A stretch of 64,000 nucleotides of DNA from Collinsella sp. (GTDB taxonomy: Bacteria > Actinomycetota > Coriobacteriia > Coriobacteriales > Coriobacteriaceae): contig DXMU01000044.1 of assembly GCA_019414025.1 (NCBI GenBank), positions 1 through 64,000 on the forward strand, read 5' to 3'. The notes under the pieces were generated by a model. It was not told the DNA's origin, made no database searches, and saw nothing but the letters and a program-made list of their open reading frames with translations. Shown here piece by piece: positions 23,591 through 32,370 of this stretch; the first letter of the stretch is position 1, and each line of letters opens with the position of its first letter. Made by a program: the position numbers and the translations under genes.

Positions 23591-24922
23591 ATGAAGTACT
23601 TTGGCACCGACGGCTTTCGCGGCGAGGCCAACGTTGGGCTGACGGTAGAGCACGCTTATAAGATTGGCCGTTTTGTGGGCTGGTATTACGGCGCCAACCG
23701 CAGTGCTAAGGCGCGCGTTATCGTGGGCAAGGACACACGTCGCTCGAGTTATATGTTCGAGGCGGCGCTGGTGAGCGGTCTGGTCGCGAGCGGTGCGGAC
23801 GCCTATATGCTGCACGTGATCCCGACGCCGGGCGTGGCGCATCAGACCGTGGAGGGCTGCTTCGATTGCGGCATCATGATCAGCGCGAGCCACAACCCGT
23901 TTTGCGATAACGGCATTAAGCTCGTCAACAGCGACGGTTTTAAGATGGACGAGGACGTACTGGAGCTTATCGAGGACTACATCGATGGCAAGAGCGAGGT
24001 GCCGCTGGCCACGGGCAACCACATCGGCGCCACGGTGGACTACATGCAGGGCCGCAACCGCTACATCGCCTCGCTCATCGCGAGTGCGAATTTTTCGCTG
24101 CAGGGCGTCAAGATTGGCCTGGACTGTGCCAACGGCTCGGCGTCCTCGGTTGCCAAACCGGTGTTTGACGCATTGGGCGCCGACGTGCGCGTGATCAATG
24201 CCGCGCCCGACGGCTTTAACATTAACGTTGACTGCGGTTCCACGCATATGGAGCGCCTGCAGCGTCACGTGGTTGAGCAGGGCCTGGACGTGGGCTTTGC
24301 CTATGATGGCGATGCCGATCGCTGCCTGGCAGTGGACGAGCGCGGCCGCGTGGTCGACGGCGACCAGATTCTGTATGTGTGCGGCGTGTATCTAAACAAG
24401 CACGGTCGCCTTTCGGGCGGTACCGTGGTGCCGACGATCGCCAGCAACTTTGGCCTGATCAAGTCGCTGGAACTTGCCGGCCTGAGTGCCGTGACCAGCG
24501 GCGTGGGCGACCGTCATGTGTATGCCAAGATGCGCGAGGGCGGTTACAGCCTGGGCGGCGAGCAGACGGGCCACACGATTTTTGGCGATATCGAGCGCAC
24601 GGGCGACGGCATCATGACGTCGCTGCGCGTGATGGAAGTGATTCGCGCCGAGCGCGAGACGCTCTCGCAGCTCACGGCGCCGTGCAAGCTGCTGCCGCAG
24701 GCGCAGGTGGCCGTGCGTGTGGCGGACAAGGATGCCGCGCTCGATAGCATGGGCGTGCAGAATGCGATCGCCGAGGCCGAGGCATCGCTGGCGGGCGAGG
24801 GCCGCGTGCTCGTGCGCAAGAGCGGAACCGAGTCGGTTATCCGCGTGCTGGCCGAGGCGCCCGACCAAGCATCCGCCGATGCCGCCATGAAGCGCATCGC
24901 CAACGCGCTCGAGGCTTTATAG
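23591..24922 (+). CDS. glmM: Phosphoglucosamine mutase
   Basis: 443-residue alpha-D-phosphohexomutase that converts glucosamine-6-phosphate to glucosamine-1-phosphate for UDP-GlcNAc and peptidoglycan. The phosphoserine loop is ISASHNPFCDNGIK (about 97-110), the metal site DGDADRCL (about 238-245), the sugar loop GGEQTGH (about 318-324) and the phosphate loop VRKSGTESVIRV (about 405-416). All four are intact. It follows the DUF4012 gene by three bases and is probably co-transcribed with it. Family A repeat copy 2 starts on its stop codon. Confidence 0.95.
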   Translation: MKYFGTDGFRGEANVGLTVEHAYKIGRFVGWYYGANRSAKARVIVGKDTRRSSYMFEAALVSGLVASGADAYMLHVIPTPGVAHQTVEGCFDCGIMISASHNPFCDNGIKLVNSDGFKMDEDVLELIEDYIDGKSEVPLATGNHIGATVDYMQGRNRYIASLIASANFSLQGVKIGLDCANGSASSVAKPVFDALGADVRVINAAPDGFNINVDCGSTHMERLQRHVVEQGLDVGFAYDGDADRCLAVDERGRVVDGDQILYVCGVYLNKHGRLSGGTVVPTIASNFGLIKSLELAGLSAVTSGVGDRHVYAKMREGGYSLGGEQTGHTIFGDIERTGDGIMTSLRVMEVIRAERETLSQLTAPCKLLPQAQVAVRVADKDAALDSMGVQNAIAEAEASLAGEGRVLVRKSGTESVIRVLAEAPDQASADAAMKRIANALEAL

Positions 24923-25070
24923 TTACGCGGTTTTACCAAACCGCGTAACTGCTCGACGCTGCAAACGGCCCCAAGCGGCAATCTGACGTTCAATTTCAAG
25001 GGCGCGACCAGAAGGTCAGCGCCCTTTCATTTCACGTCACCTTGCTCGCTTGGGGCCGTTTTCGCTGACG
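24922..25070. repeat. Structured intergenic repeat, family A copy 2
   Basis: GTTACGCGG..CCGCGTAAC hairpin at 24922-24949 as in copy 1, then AAACGGCCCCAAGCG (about 24963-24977) pairing with CGCTTGGGGCCGTTTT (about 25047-25062). Compared with copy 1 both stem arms change together. The central loop is different: AAGGGCGC..GCGCCCTTT forms its own stem (about 24998-25027). Confidence 0.85.
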
Positions 25071-25123
25071 TTGCCAAGACATTAGCGTCAACGAACTAGT
25101 CATTGGGTACCTAGTTATTGGGT

Positions 25124-25168
25124 GAAAAAAGGGGACGCCGCGGATTGGTTCCGCGGCGTCCCCTTTGC
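25124..25168 (-). terminator. Terminator of the M32 carboxypeptidase gene
   Basis: Reverse strand GGGGACGCCGCGGAACC (25163-25147) pairs with GGATTCCGCGGCGTCCCC-type inverse (about 25131-25148), ending in TTTTTT. Just left of it CTAGTCATTGGGT and CTAGTTATTGGGT (about 25096-25122) form a short direct repeat. Confidence 0.8.
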
Positions 25169-25188
25169 GTTGGCGTGTCGGTTATGCC

Positions 25189-26763
25189 TTACAGCTCGTA
25201 GAGCGTGGTGAACTTGTCCTGCAGGTAGCTGCAGTAGTAGCGGGCATCGAACGCCATGCCGCACGCGCCCTTGATGAGTTCCGGCGCGTCCTTGGCGCGG
25301 CCCCACTGCCAAATGTGCTCGCCCAGCCAGGCGCGGACGGGCGCCAGATCGCCGCTTGCGCAGGCGCCGGTAAGGTCGACACCGTCGCGGCACATGGCCG
25401 GCACAAACATGGCATCGTAGGCGCTGCCCAGAGCATAGGTGGGGAAGTAACCAAACGAGCCGCCGCTCCAGTGCGTATCCTGCAGGCAGCCATGCGTGTC
25501 GTCGGGAACCGGAATGCCAAGGTACTCGTCCATAAAGCGGTTCCAAAGCGCGGGGATATCCTTGGCCGTGGCCTCGCTGGCAAACAGCATGCGCTCAATC
25601 TCGTAGCGCACCATAACGTGCAGAGGGTAGGTGAGCTCGTCGGCCTCGGTGCGGATCAGCGACGGCTGCGCGATGTTCACCGCGTGGTAGAGCGCGTCCT
25701 CGTCCACGTTGCCGTAGACCTCGGGCGCGTGACGGCGCAGCACCTCGAGCAGCGGGCCCATAAAGGCGAGGCTGCGGCCCACGGTGTTCTCAAAGAATCG
25801 GCTCTGGCTCTCGTGGATGCCCATGGAGGTACCGCCCTCAAGACACGTGCGCGCGTAAGCGGGGTTCACGCCCAGCTCATACATGGCGTGGCCGGCCTCG
25901 TGGATGATGCTGTAGACGTTGGAGATGCAATCGTCCTCGTGGATATGCGTGGCGATACGCGCGTCGCCCACCGAGAAGCCTTCGCTAAACGGATGCTCGG
26001 TAAAGGCGAGCGTGGTGTCGTCCAGGTCCAGGCCCACAAGCTTCATCAGGTCAAAGCTCATGGCACGCTGGGCAGCCTCGGGCACATGCGCGTGCAAAAA
26101 GTCGGCTGCGGGTTGCTGGCCGCGCTCACCGATGGCATGCACGAGCGGCACGACGGTGGCCTTGACCTCATCGCAAAACGCGTCGAAGCTCTCGGTGGAA
26201 AGGCCACGCTCGTACTGGTCGAGCCATACATCGTACGGGTCACGCTTGGGGTCCATGAGCTCAGCTTGATGCTTAAGCTGACCGACGATCTTGTCGACAT
26301 AGGGCTCAAAGCTCGCCCAGTCGTTGGCTGCCTTGGCTTTGTGCCATACGGCATCGGCCTCGCAGGTGAGCCTGGTCCAGGCCTCGGCCTCCTCGGTGGG
26401 GATGGCGCCGGCCTCGCGCTGGTCGCGGCCGAGCACGCGGATCTCGTCGAGCAGCTGCGGGTCGTCGATCTTTCCGCCCACAACCGTCTCGTGCGCCAGC
26501 GAACGCACGAGCTCAACGGACTTCTCGCTGGTCAGGAGCTTATGATGCTCGCCGGCAAGCGTACCCATGGCATCGGCGCGGGCCACGGCACCGTTGGCGG
26601 GGGCGATGGTTGCGCCGTCAAACTCAGCGATCTTGAGCAGGTACTCGCGGGTCCACAGCTTTCCCTCGAGCTTACGGAACTTCTTGACGGCCTTTTCGGC
26701 CTTGATGCCCTTGGCGGCTTTTGCCACGGCGGCTTTGGCCTTCTTATCGAGCTTCTTTCCCAT
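25189..26763 (-). CDS. Carboxypeptidase M32 family metallopeptidase
   Basis: 524-residue zinc carboxypeptidase (thermostable carboxypeptidase 1 family). The zinc motif HEAGH in SIIHEAGHAMYELGV is at about residue 284-295 and is followed by the family signature GIHESQSRFFEN (about 313-324) and later YPLHVMVRYEIE. Cytoplasmic, likely in terminal peptide breakdown. The N-terminus is a lysine-alanine-rich helix (KKLDKKAKAAVAKAAKG) not seen in all homologues. The start at 26763 follows AAGGATATGGT. Divergent from the T-box/pheST transcription unit. Confidence 0.93.
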   Translation of the reverse strand: MGKKLDKKAKAAVAKAAKGIKAEKAVKKFRKLEGKLWTREYLLKIAEFDGATIAPANGAVARADAMGTLAGEHHKLLTSEKSVELVRSLAHETVVGGKIDDPQLLDEIRVLGRDQREAGAIPTEEAEAWTRLTCEADAVWHKAKAANDWASFEPYVDKIVGQLKHQAELMDPKRDPYDVWLDQYERGLSTESFDAFCDEVKATVVPLVHAIGERGQQPAADFLHAHVPEAAQRAMSFDLMKLVGLDLDDTTLAFTEHPFSEGFSVGDARIATHIHEDDCISNVYSIIHEAGHAMYELGVNPAYARTCLEGGTSMGIHESQSRFFENTVGRSLAFMGPLLEVLRRHAPEVYGNVDEDALYHAVNIAQPSLIRTEADELTYPLHVMVRYEIERMLFASEATAKDIPALWNRFMDEYLGIPVPDDTHGCLQDTHWSGGSFGYFPTYALGSAYDAMFVPAMCRDGVDLTGACASGDLAPVRAWLGEHIWQWGRAKDAPELIKGACGMAFDARYYCSYLQDKFTTLYEL

Positions 26764-26899
26764 ACCATATCCTTGATCTCGCAGGCCGCCCGTCGCACGC
26801 GGCGGCACGGCCAGTTTGCACAGCTACCTGCCTTGTACCCAGCGCGAACAAAACGGAACGCGGCGATGCGCGCGCAGAATGTGTTATCCTATAGCCCAA

Positions 26900-27180
26900 T
26901 GCGTTGACGGAGAGGGTTTTGCCCGCCGCGTCGCCGGCAAGAGAGGGAAGGTCATGGGCTGCAAGCCTTCCTGCGGTGGCAAGGGCCAAGCGTTCACTCC
27001 CGAGCAGCGACCTCAACGGGCGCGCGGCCAGTGGCGGCGAAGCCCCAGTAGGGAAGCCGTGAGCCTCGCGACAAGGGGCGCAGAGTGGGCACGGCGGGCC
27101 AGACATCCGCCGGGTCAAACAAGGTGGTACCGCGGAATTCAACCGTCCTTGGGCAATGCACATGCCCGAGGCGGTTTTTT
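26900..27180 (+). promoter_or_regulatory. T-box riboswitch leader of pheST
   Basis: The T-box core AGGTGGTACCGCGG is at 27121-27134, preceded by GGGCGCAGAGTGGGC and GCCCCAGTAGGGAAGCC, the usual surroundings of the antiterminator and stem I base. A terminator, CCTTGGGCA..TGCCCGAGG then CGGTTTTTTG, is at 27146-27179. Uncharged tRNA-Phe should prevent termination. The specifier loop (expected UUC) could not be fixed by eye. A TATCCT box at 26883-26888 may be the -10. Confidence 0.9.
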
Positions 27181-27266
27181 GTTACCGAACCGGGCCGCGT
27201 TTTCGCAACGTCAGACGGTGGCAGCCGCCTCGGCAAGCGGGGAGCGCGAGAGACGAAAGGGAAGAC

Positions 27267-28343
27267 ATGAGTCTGATTGATGATCTGGTCAAACTCGAGG
27301 AAGGGGCCAAGGAGCTCGTCGCAGGCGCCGACGACGCCGCAAAGCTCGAGGCCGCGCGCGTTGAGCTGCTCGGCCGCAAGGGCCGCATCACCGGCCTGAT
27401 GCGCATGATGGGCAAGCTCGCCCCCGAGGATCGTCCCGTGATGGGCAAGCGCGCCAACGAGATGCGCCAGCTGATCGAGGGAATGCTCGACGAGCGCACC
27501 ACCGAGATGAAGGCCGCCGCACTTAAGCACGCGCTCGAGCACGAGGCCGTCGATATCACGCTGCCGGGCATTCGCCCGCAGATCGGTCACCAGCACCTGA
27601 TTAAGCAGATCATCGAGGAGGCCGAGGACATCTTCTGCGGCATCGGCTACACCGTCGAGTCCGGCCCCATGGTCGACACCTCCTACTACAACTTCACCGC
27701 GCTCAACGCCCCCATGGATCACCCGAGCCGCTCGGCCCGCGACACGTTCTACGTGGTCGACAACAATCCCGGCAGCGTCGCGCACCCCGAGGCTCACGCC
27801 CACGGCGAGTCCGACGTGCTGCTGCGCACCCAGACCTCGGGCGTGCAGATCCACACCATGGAGTCGCAAAAGCCGCCCATCTACATGATCTGCCCGGGCA
27901 CCGTCTACCGCCCCGACACGGCCGACGCCTGCCACCTGCCGCAGTTCAACCAGATCGAGGGCCTGGTCGTCGACGAGGGCATCACCTTTGGCGATCTTAA
28001 GGGCACGCTCGACTACTTTGTTAAGTGCATGTTTGGCGAGGACCGCAAGACGCGCTACCGCCCGCACTTCTTCCCCTTCACCGAGCCCAGCTGCGAGGTG
28101 GACGTGAGCTGCCACGTGTGCGGCGGCAAGGGCTGCAACTTCTGCAAGCACAGCGGCTGGATCGAAATCCTGGGCTGCGGCATGGTCGACCCCAACGTCC
28201 TCATCAACTGCGGCATCGACCCCGAGAAGTACACCGGCTTCGCCTTTGGCATTGGCGCCGAGCGCGTCGCGGCCCTGCGCTACGACTTGCCCGACCTGCG
28301 AACGCTCATGACGGGCGATATGCGCTTCTTAAATCAGTTCTAG
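27267..28343 (+). CDS. pheS: Phenylalanine--tRNA ligase alpha subunit
   Basis: 358-residue class II aminoacyl-tRNA synthetase catalytic subunit of the alpha2beta2 enzyme. An N-terminal coiled coil (about 1-85) binds the tRNA; class II motif 2 (FRPHFFPFTEPSCEVDV-type) is at about residue 256 and motif 3 (FGIGAERVAALRY) at about 323. CHVCGGKGCNFC is an extra cysteine cluster at about 276, found in many Gram-positive and actinobacterial PheS. Start at 27267 follows GAAAGGGAAGAC. It is controlled by the T-box upstream and followed by pheT after a 161-bp gap filled by a repeat. Confidence 0.96.
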   Translation: MSLIDDLVKLEEGAKELVAGADDAAKLEAARVELLGRKGRITGLMRMMGKLAPEDRPVMGKRANEMRQLIEGMLDERTTEMKAAALKHALEHEAVDITLPGIRPQIGHQHLIKQIIEEAEDIFCGIGYTVESGPMVDTSYYNFTALNAPMDHPSRSARDTFYVVDNNPGSVAHPEAHAHGESDVLLRTQTSGVQIHTMESQKPPIYMICPGTVYRPDTADACHLPQFNQIEGLVVDEGITFGDLKGTLDYFVKCMFGEDRKTRYRPHFFPFTEPSCEVDVSCHVCGGKGCNFCKHSGWIEILGCGMVDPNVLINCGIDPEKYTGFAFGIGAERVAALRYDLPDLRTLMTGDMRFLNQF

Positions 28344-28350
28344 GCCCGGC

Positions 28351-28449
28351 GGCTTTCCCAAGCACCGCACCTTGCCTTTCAATCGTCGGTTGCGTACCTA
28401 AGTACGCGGCCCTCCTCTTTCAAGGCAATCTGCGGCACTTGGAAAACCC
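28351..28449. repeat. Structured intergenic repeat between pheS and pheT (family A loop, different stem)
   Basis: The arms GGCTTTCCCAAGCACCGCAC..CTTGCCTTTCAA (28351-28382) and TTTCAAGGCAATCTGCGGCA..CTTGGAAAACC (28418-28449) pair with a few mismatches. The loop (28384-28417) holds TCGTCGGTTGCGTACC and TAAGTACGC and CCCTCCTC, which is the loop of family A copy 1 at 2217-2250 with a few changes. A hairpin here, inside an operon, may tune pheT expression. Confidence 0.8.
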
Positions 28450-28504
28450 GTCTCCGTTGCAGTTTTTTGGCTCAAAGCCGCATTTATGAAAGGAGACCAG
28501 TTAG

Positions 28505-30958
28505 ATGCGCGTTTCTTACGACTGGCTCAAGACCATGATCGATATTCTGGAGGATCCCAAGACTCTTTCGGACGAATATATCCGTACCGGCACCGAGGTC
28601 GAGGCGATTGACACCGTGGGAGAATCCTTCGACCACGTGGTGACCTCCAAGGTGCTCACCAAGACCCCTCACCCCGATAGCGACCATATGTATGTGTGCT
28701 CGGTCGACGTGGGTGACAAGAACCTCGACGCTGACGGCAATCCCGCTCCGCTGCAGATCGTCTGCGGCGCGCAGAACTTCGAGGCCGGCGACCACATCGT
28801 CACGGCCATGATCGGCGCAGTTCTGCCCGGCGACGTCAAGATCAAGAAGAGCAAGCTTCGCGGCGTCGTGTCCATGGGCATGAACTGCTCCGCACGCGAG
28901 CTCGGCCTGGGCGGCGACCACTCTGGCATTATGATCCTGCCCGAGGATACGCCCTGCGGCATGCCGTTTGCCGAGTATGTGGGCTCGAGTGATACTGTGC
29001 TCGACTGCGAGATCACGCCCAACCGCCCCGACTGCCTGTCCATGATCGGCATGGCCCGCGAGACCGGCGCCATTTTCGATCGCGATTTCCACGTTGAGCT
29101 GCCCGCCATCAAGGCGGAGACTGGCCGCGCGACCGACGACGAGCTTTCCGTCGAGATTGCCGACGAGGGCCTGTGCGACCGCTATGTCGCCCGCATCGTG
29201 CGCAACGTGAAGGTCGGCCCGTCGCCCGACTGGATGGTCAAGCGCCTTAACGCCCTGGGCGTGCGTCCGCACAACAACATCGTCGACATCACCAACTACG
29301 TGATGATGCTCACCGGTCAGCCGCTGCACGCCTTTGACCTGGACACCTTTGCCGAGCGCGATGGCCACCGTCGCGTGGTGGTTCGCGCCGCCCAGCAGGA
29401 TGAGAAATTCACGACGCTCGATGGCGAAGAGCGCGTGCTCGACGCCGGCATGGGCCTTATCACCGACGGCGAGCGCCCCGTGGCGTTGGCCGGCGTTATG
29501 GGCGGCATGGATTCCGAGATCGAGGACGACACCGTCGACGTGATGGTCGAGAGCGCTTGCTTCAACGCCGGTCGCACCTCGCACACCAGCCGCGATCTGT
29601 CGCTGATCTCCGACGCCTCCATTCGCTTTGAGCGCCAGGTTGACGAGACTGGCTGCGTGGATGTCGCCAATGTTACCTGCGCGCTCATCGAGGAGATCGC
29701 CGGCGGTGAGGTTGCTCCCGGCTATGTCGATGTTTTCCCCGCGCCCAAGACCATCGACAGCATTAAGCTGCGCCTGGCCCGCGTGCATGCCATCTGCGGT
29801 GCCGACATCGAGCCCGACTTTATCGAGCGTTCGCTTACCCGTCTGGGCTGCACCGTCGAGCGCGACGGCGAGGACTTTATGGTTACCCCGCCGAGCTTCC
29901 GTCCCGACCTGCCGCGCGAGATTGACCTGATCGAGGAGGTCCTGCGCCTATGGGGCATGGGCCGTGTGACGGCGACCATCCCGGCTGCCAAGAACCACAT
30001 CGGCGGCCTGACCCGCGAGCAGAAGCTCACCCGCAAGGTCGGCGAGATCCTGCGCGCCTGCGGCCTCAACGAGACCACGACCTTTGGCTTTGCCGCCCCG
30101 GGCGACCTGGAGAAGATCGGCATGTCCACCGAAGGCCGCGGTTGCCCCGTGGTGCTCATGAACCCGCTGGTAGCCGAGCAGACCGAGATGCGCCGCTCGC
30201 TGTTGCCAGGCCTGCTGCAGTCCGTTGCCTATAACGAGGCCCACGGCACGCCCAACGTGCACCTGTACGAGGTCGGCAGCCTGTTCCACGGTCGCGAGAA
30301 CGCCAGCCTGCCCAAGGAGACCAAGTCCGTGGCGGGTGTGCTCTCGGGCCAGTGGAGCGAGCAGTCCTGGAACATGAAGTACCGTAAGCTGCGCTTCTTC
30401 TTTGGCAAGGGCATTGTCGAGGAGCTGCTCGCCCAGCTGCGCATCGAGAAGGTTCGCTTCCGTCCCGTCGAGGGCGAGGGCTACGCTTTCTTGCAGCCGG
30501 GTCGTGCGGCCGAGGTTCTGTCCGGCGGAACCGTGCTGGGCTGGGTCGGCGAGATTCACCCCGAGGCGCGCGAGGCGATGGGCATCGATGAGGTCGTCGT
30601 TGCCTTTGAGCTCGACTTGGACAAGCTGATCAAGGGCGCCCGCAACCAGGAGAACTACCGTGAGTTCTCGCAGTACCCGGCCGTTGAGCACGACCTTGCC
30701 ATTGTGGTTGACAACTCCGTGACCTGTGAGGATCTTGAGCGCCGCATTACGAGCGCCGGCGGTAAGTTGCTCGAGGGCGTGCGCCTGTTCGACGTCTACC
30801 GCGATCCCATCCGCATCGGAGCGGGCAAAAAGTCCATGGCCTTTGCGCTTACGTATCGCTCCGACGACCACACGCTTACCAGCGAAGAGGTCGAGAAAGC
30901 GCACCAGAAGATTGTCACCAAGGTGTGCAAGGGCGTAAACGGCGAGGTCCGCTCGTAA
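28505..30958 (+). CDS. pheT: Phenylalanine--tRNA ligase beta subunit
   Basis: 817 residues. Domains in order: tRNA-binding OB fold (about 40-155), B3/4 editing domain (about 215-385), B5 domains (about 400-480), the inactive class II core-like region (about 490-690) and a C-terminal ferredoxin-fold anticodon-binding domain (about 720-815, YREFSQYPAVEHDLAIVVD). Normal length. GAAAGGAGACCAGTTAG precedes the ATG. It partners PheS to charge tRNA-Phe and edits Tyr mischarging. Confidence 0.96.
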   Translation: MRVSYDWLKTMIDILEDPKTLSDEYIRTGTEVEAIDTVGESFDHVVTSKVLTKTPHPDSDHMYVCSVDVGDKNLDADGNPAPLQIVCGAQNFEAGDHIVTAMIGAVLPGDVKIKKSKLRGVVSMGMNCSARELGLGGDHSGIMILPEDTPCGMPFAEYVGSSDTVLDCEITPNRPDCLSMIGMARETGAIFDRDFHVELPAIKAETGRATDDELSVEIADEGLCDRYVARIVRNVKVGPSPDWMVKRLNALGVRPHNNIVDITNYVMMLTGQPLHAFDLDTFAERDGHRRVVVRAAQQDEKFTTLDGEERVLDAGMGLITDGERPVALAGVMGGMDSEIEDDTVDVMVESACFNAGRTSHTSRDLSLISDASIRFERQVDETGCVDVANVTCALIEEIAGGEVAPGYVDVFPAPKTIDSIKLRLARVHAICGADIEPDFIERSLTRLGCTVERDGEDFMVTPPSFRPDLPREIDLIEEVLRLWGMGRVTATIPAAKNHIGGLTREQKLTRKVGEILRACGLNETTTFGFAAPGDLEKIGMSTEGRGCPVVLMNPLVAEQTEMRRSLLPGLLQSVAYNEAHGTPNVHLYEVGSLFHGRENASLPKETKSVAGVLSGQWSEQSWNMKYRKLRFFFGKGIVEELLAQLRIEKVRFRPVEGEGYAFLQPGRAAEVLSGGTVLGWVGEIHPEAREAMGIDEVVVAFELDLDKLIKGARNQENYREFSQYPAVEHDLAIVVDNSVTCEDLERRITSAGGKLLEGVRLFDVYRDPIRIGAGKKSMAFALTYRSDDHTLTSEEVEKAHQKIVTKVCKGVNGEVRS

Positions 30959-30969
30959 TCTTTGCTGTT

Positions 30970-31064
30970 CGGAACCCGCCCCCCGCGGGGTTTTCACGGC
31001 AACGTCCTCGCCGCTTCGCGGCTGCGGGATGTTGCCTTAGAAAACCCCTCTCGGGGGCGGGTTC
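30970..31064. repeat. Structured intergenic repeat, family B copy 1
   Basis: Long hairpin after pheT: GGAACCCGCCCCC (30971-30983) pairs with GGGGGCGGGTTCC (31052-31064); inside GGGGTTTTC pairs with GAAAACCCC and GGCAAC with GTTGCC. The apex holds TCCTCGCCGCTTCGCGGCTG CGGGA (split). It is followed by TGCGCTAACCTTG. The same plan is repeated at 41010-41097. The rest of 31065-31284 holds a GCAAGGGCCCTTTTTTG terminator-like run at about 31128 and no recognised riboswitch. Confidence 0.85.
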
Positions 31065-31284
31065 CTGCGCTAACCTTGTTGCGAGCGGACCGCACCTTCT
31101 TCCGGGTGACCGGATAGTTGGGAGTGCAAGGGCCCTTTTTTGGGCGGTGCGTGGGCCTGGGTTAATAACGTACGTATTGCAAGGGCGTGCTGCGTTGTGG
31201 GCGGGGCGCCTTTTTGTTAGTATGCAGAGTCGGTGTTACGGATTGTTAGAAACGTAATACGCAACGTTCTGATTGAGAGGGCTC

Positions 31285-32370
31285 ATGCATATTCCCGATA
31301 ATTATCTGTCCCCGCAGACCGATGCCGTTATGGCGGTGGCGATGGTGCCCGTATGGGTTCACTGCATCAAGAAAGTGCGCGCCACGCTCGATCGCGAGCA
31401 TATGGCCTTTCTGGGTATTTGCGCTGCGTTCTCCTTTTTGCTCATGATGTTCAACGTGCCGCTGCCCGGCGGCACCACTGGTCACGCCGTCGGCGGCGCG
31501 CTCATCGCGCTGCTGCTAGGCCCGGAGGCCGCGGCCATCGCGGTTTCGGTCGCGCTGGCGTTGCAGGCGCTGCTGTTTGGCGACGGCGGTATCCTGTCCT
31601 TTGGCGCCAACTGCTTTAACATGGCCTTCGTGCTGCCGTTTGCCGCTGCTATCGTGTTCCGTGCGCTCAACAGCCGTTTGCACGACAAGAGCTGGGGCAC
31701 CTCGGTTTCGGCCATCGTAAGCGGCTGGGTCGGCCTGTGCCTGGCGGCCCTGTGCGCGGCGGTCGAGTTTGGTATTCAGCCCATGCTCTTTACTAACGCT
31801 TCGGGCGCGCCGCTGTACTGCCCCTTCCCGCTGTCCATTGCCATTCCGGCCATGATGATTCCGCATATGTTGGTTGCCGGCGTGGTCGAGGGCGTGGCGA
31901 CTGCCGCGATCTACGGCTTTATCAAGAAGACGGCGCCGAGCGTTATCGTCGGGCCCGAGGCCGTCGATGGCCAGCTTGCTGCCGAGGGCACAACCGCCAA
32001 GAAGACCTCGCTGGTCCCCACGCTCATCCTGGTCGCCGTGCTTGTCGTGGCTACGCCGCTCGGCTTGCTTGCCACCGGTGACGCTTGGGGTGAGTGGGAC
32101 GCCGAGGGCGCCGCGATCGCCGTTCAGGAGGCTGGTGACGACAGTCTGCAGGCTTCGGTCGGTCTCGACACTCCGACCTTTGCCGATGCCCTGCCCACGG
32201 GCGATTATCTGCAGGCCTATTCCGAGGAGCAGGGCCTTGGCTTTGCCGGCCAGGCCGCGATGTATATTCTTTCGGGCGTGATTGGCGTGGCGGTGCTCAC
32301 CATCGCATTCCGCCTGGTCTCGCTGACGGTCAAGGAAAGCGGTGCTCATGGCAATAGCCGAGCTGCCTAG
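31285..32370 (+). CDS. cbiM: Cobalt/nickel ECF transporter substrate-binding membrane component CbiM (with C-terminal PDGLE/CbiN-like part)
   Basis: 361 residues. The mature N-terminus MHIPDNYLSP carries the histidine used for metal chelation in CbiM proteins, so the start at 31285 (behind GAGAGGGCTC) is firm. About seven hydrophobic segments follow, with the conserved PLPGGTTGHAVGGALIALLL (about 51-70). Residues about 255-340 (ATPLGLLATGDAWGEWD, ending in one more helix) look like a fused PDGLE/CbiN-like region, explaining why no separate cbiN is present. It forms an uptake complex with CbiQ and CbiO, whose genes follow and overlap. Confidence 0.93.
   Translation: MHIPDNYLSPQTDAVMAVAMVPVWVHCIKKVRATLDREHMAFLGICAAFSFLLMMFNVPLPGGTTGHAVGGALIALLLGPEAAAIAVSVALALQALLFGDGGILSFGANCFNMAFVLPFAAAIVFRALNSRLHDKSWGTSVSAIVSGWVGLCLAALCAAVEFGIQPMLFTNASGAPLYCPFPLSIAIPAMMIPHMLVAGVVEGVATAAIYGFIKKTAPSVIVGPEAVDGQLAAEGTTAKKTSLVPTLILVAVLVVATPLGLLATGDAWGEWDAEGAAIAVQEAGDDSLQASVGLDTPTFADALPTGDYLQAYSEEQGLGFAGQAAMYILSGVIGVAVLTIAFRLVSLTVKESGAHGNSRAA

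Noticed and set aside
26816..27280. Small open frame over the T-box leader
   Set aside because: Covers the conserved T-box core and terminator; composition is not protein-like.
31065..31284. Cobalamin or NiCo riboswitch before cbiM
   Set aside because: No conserved B12-box or NiCo core could be found by eye, so it was not reported.
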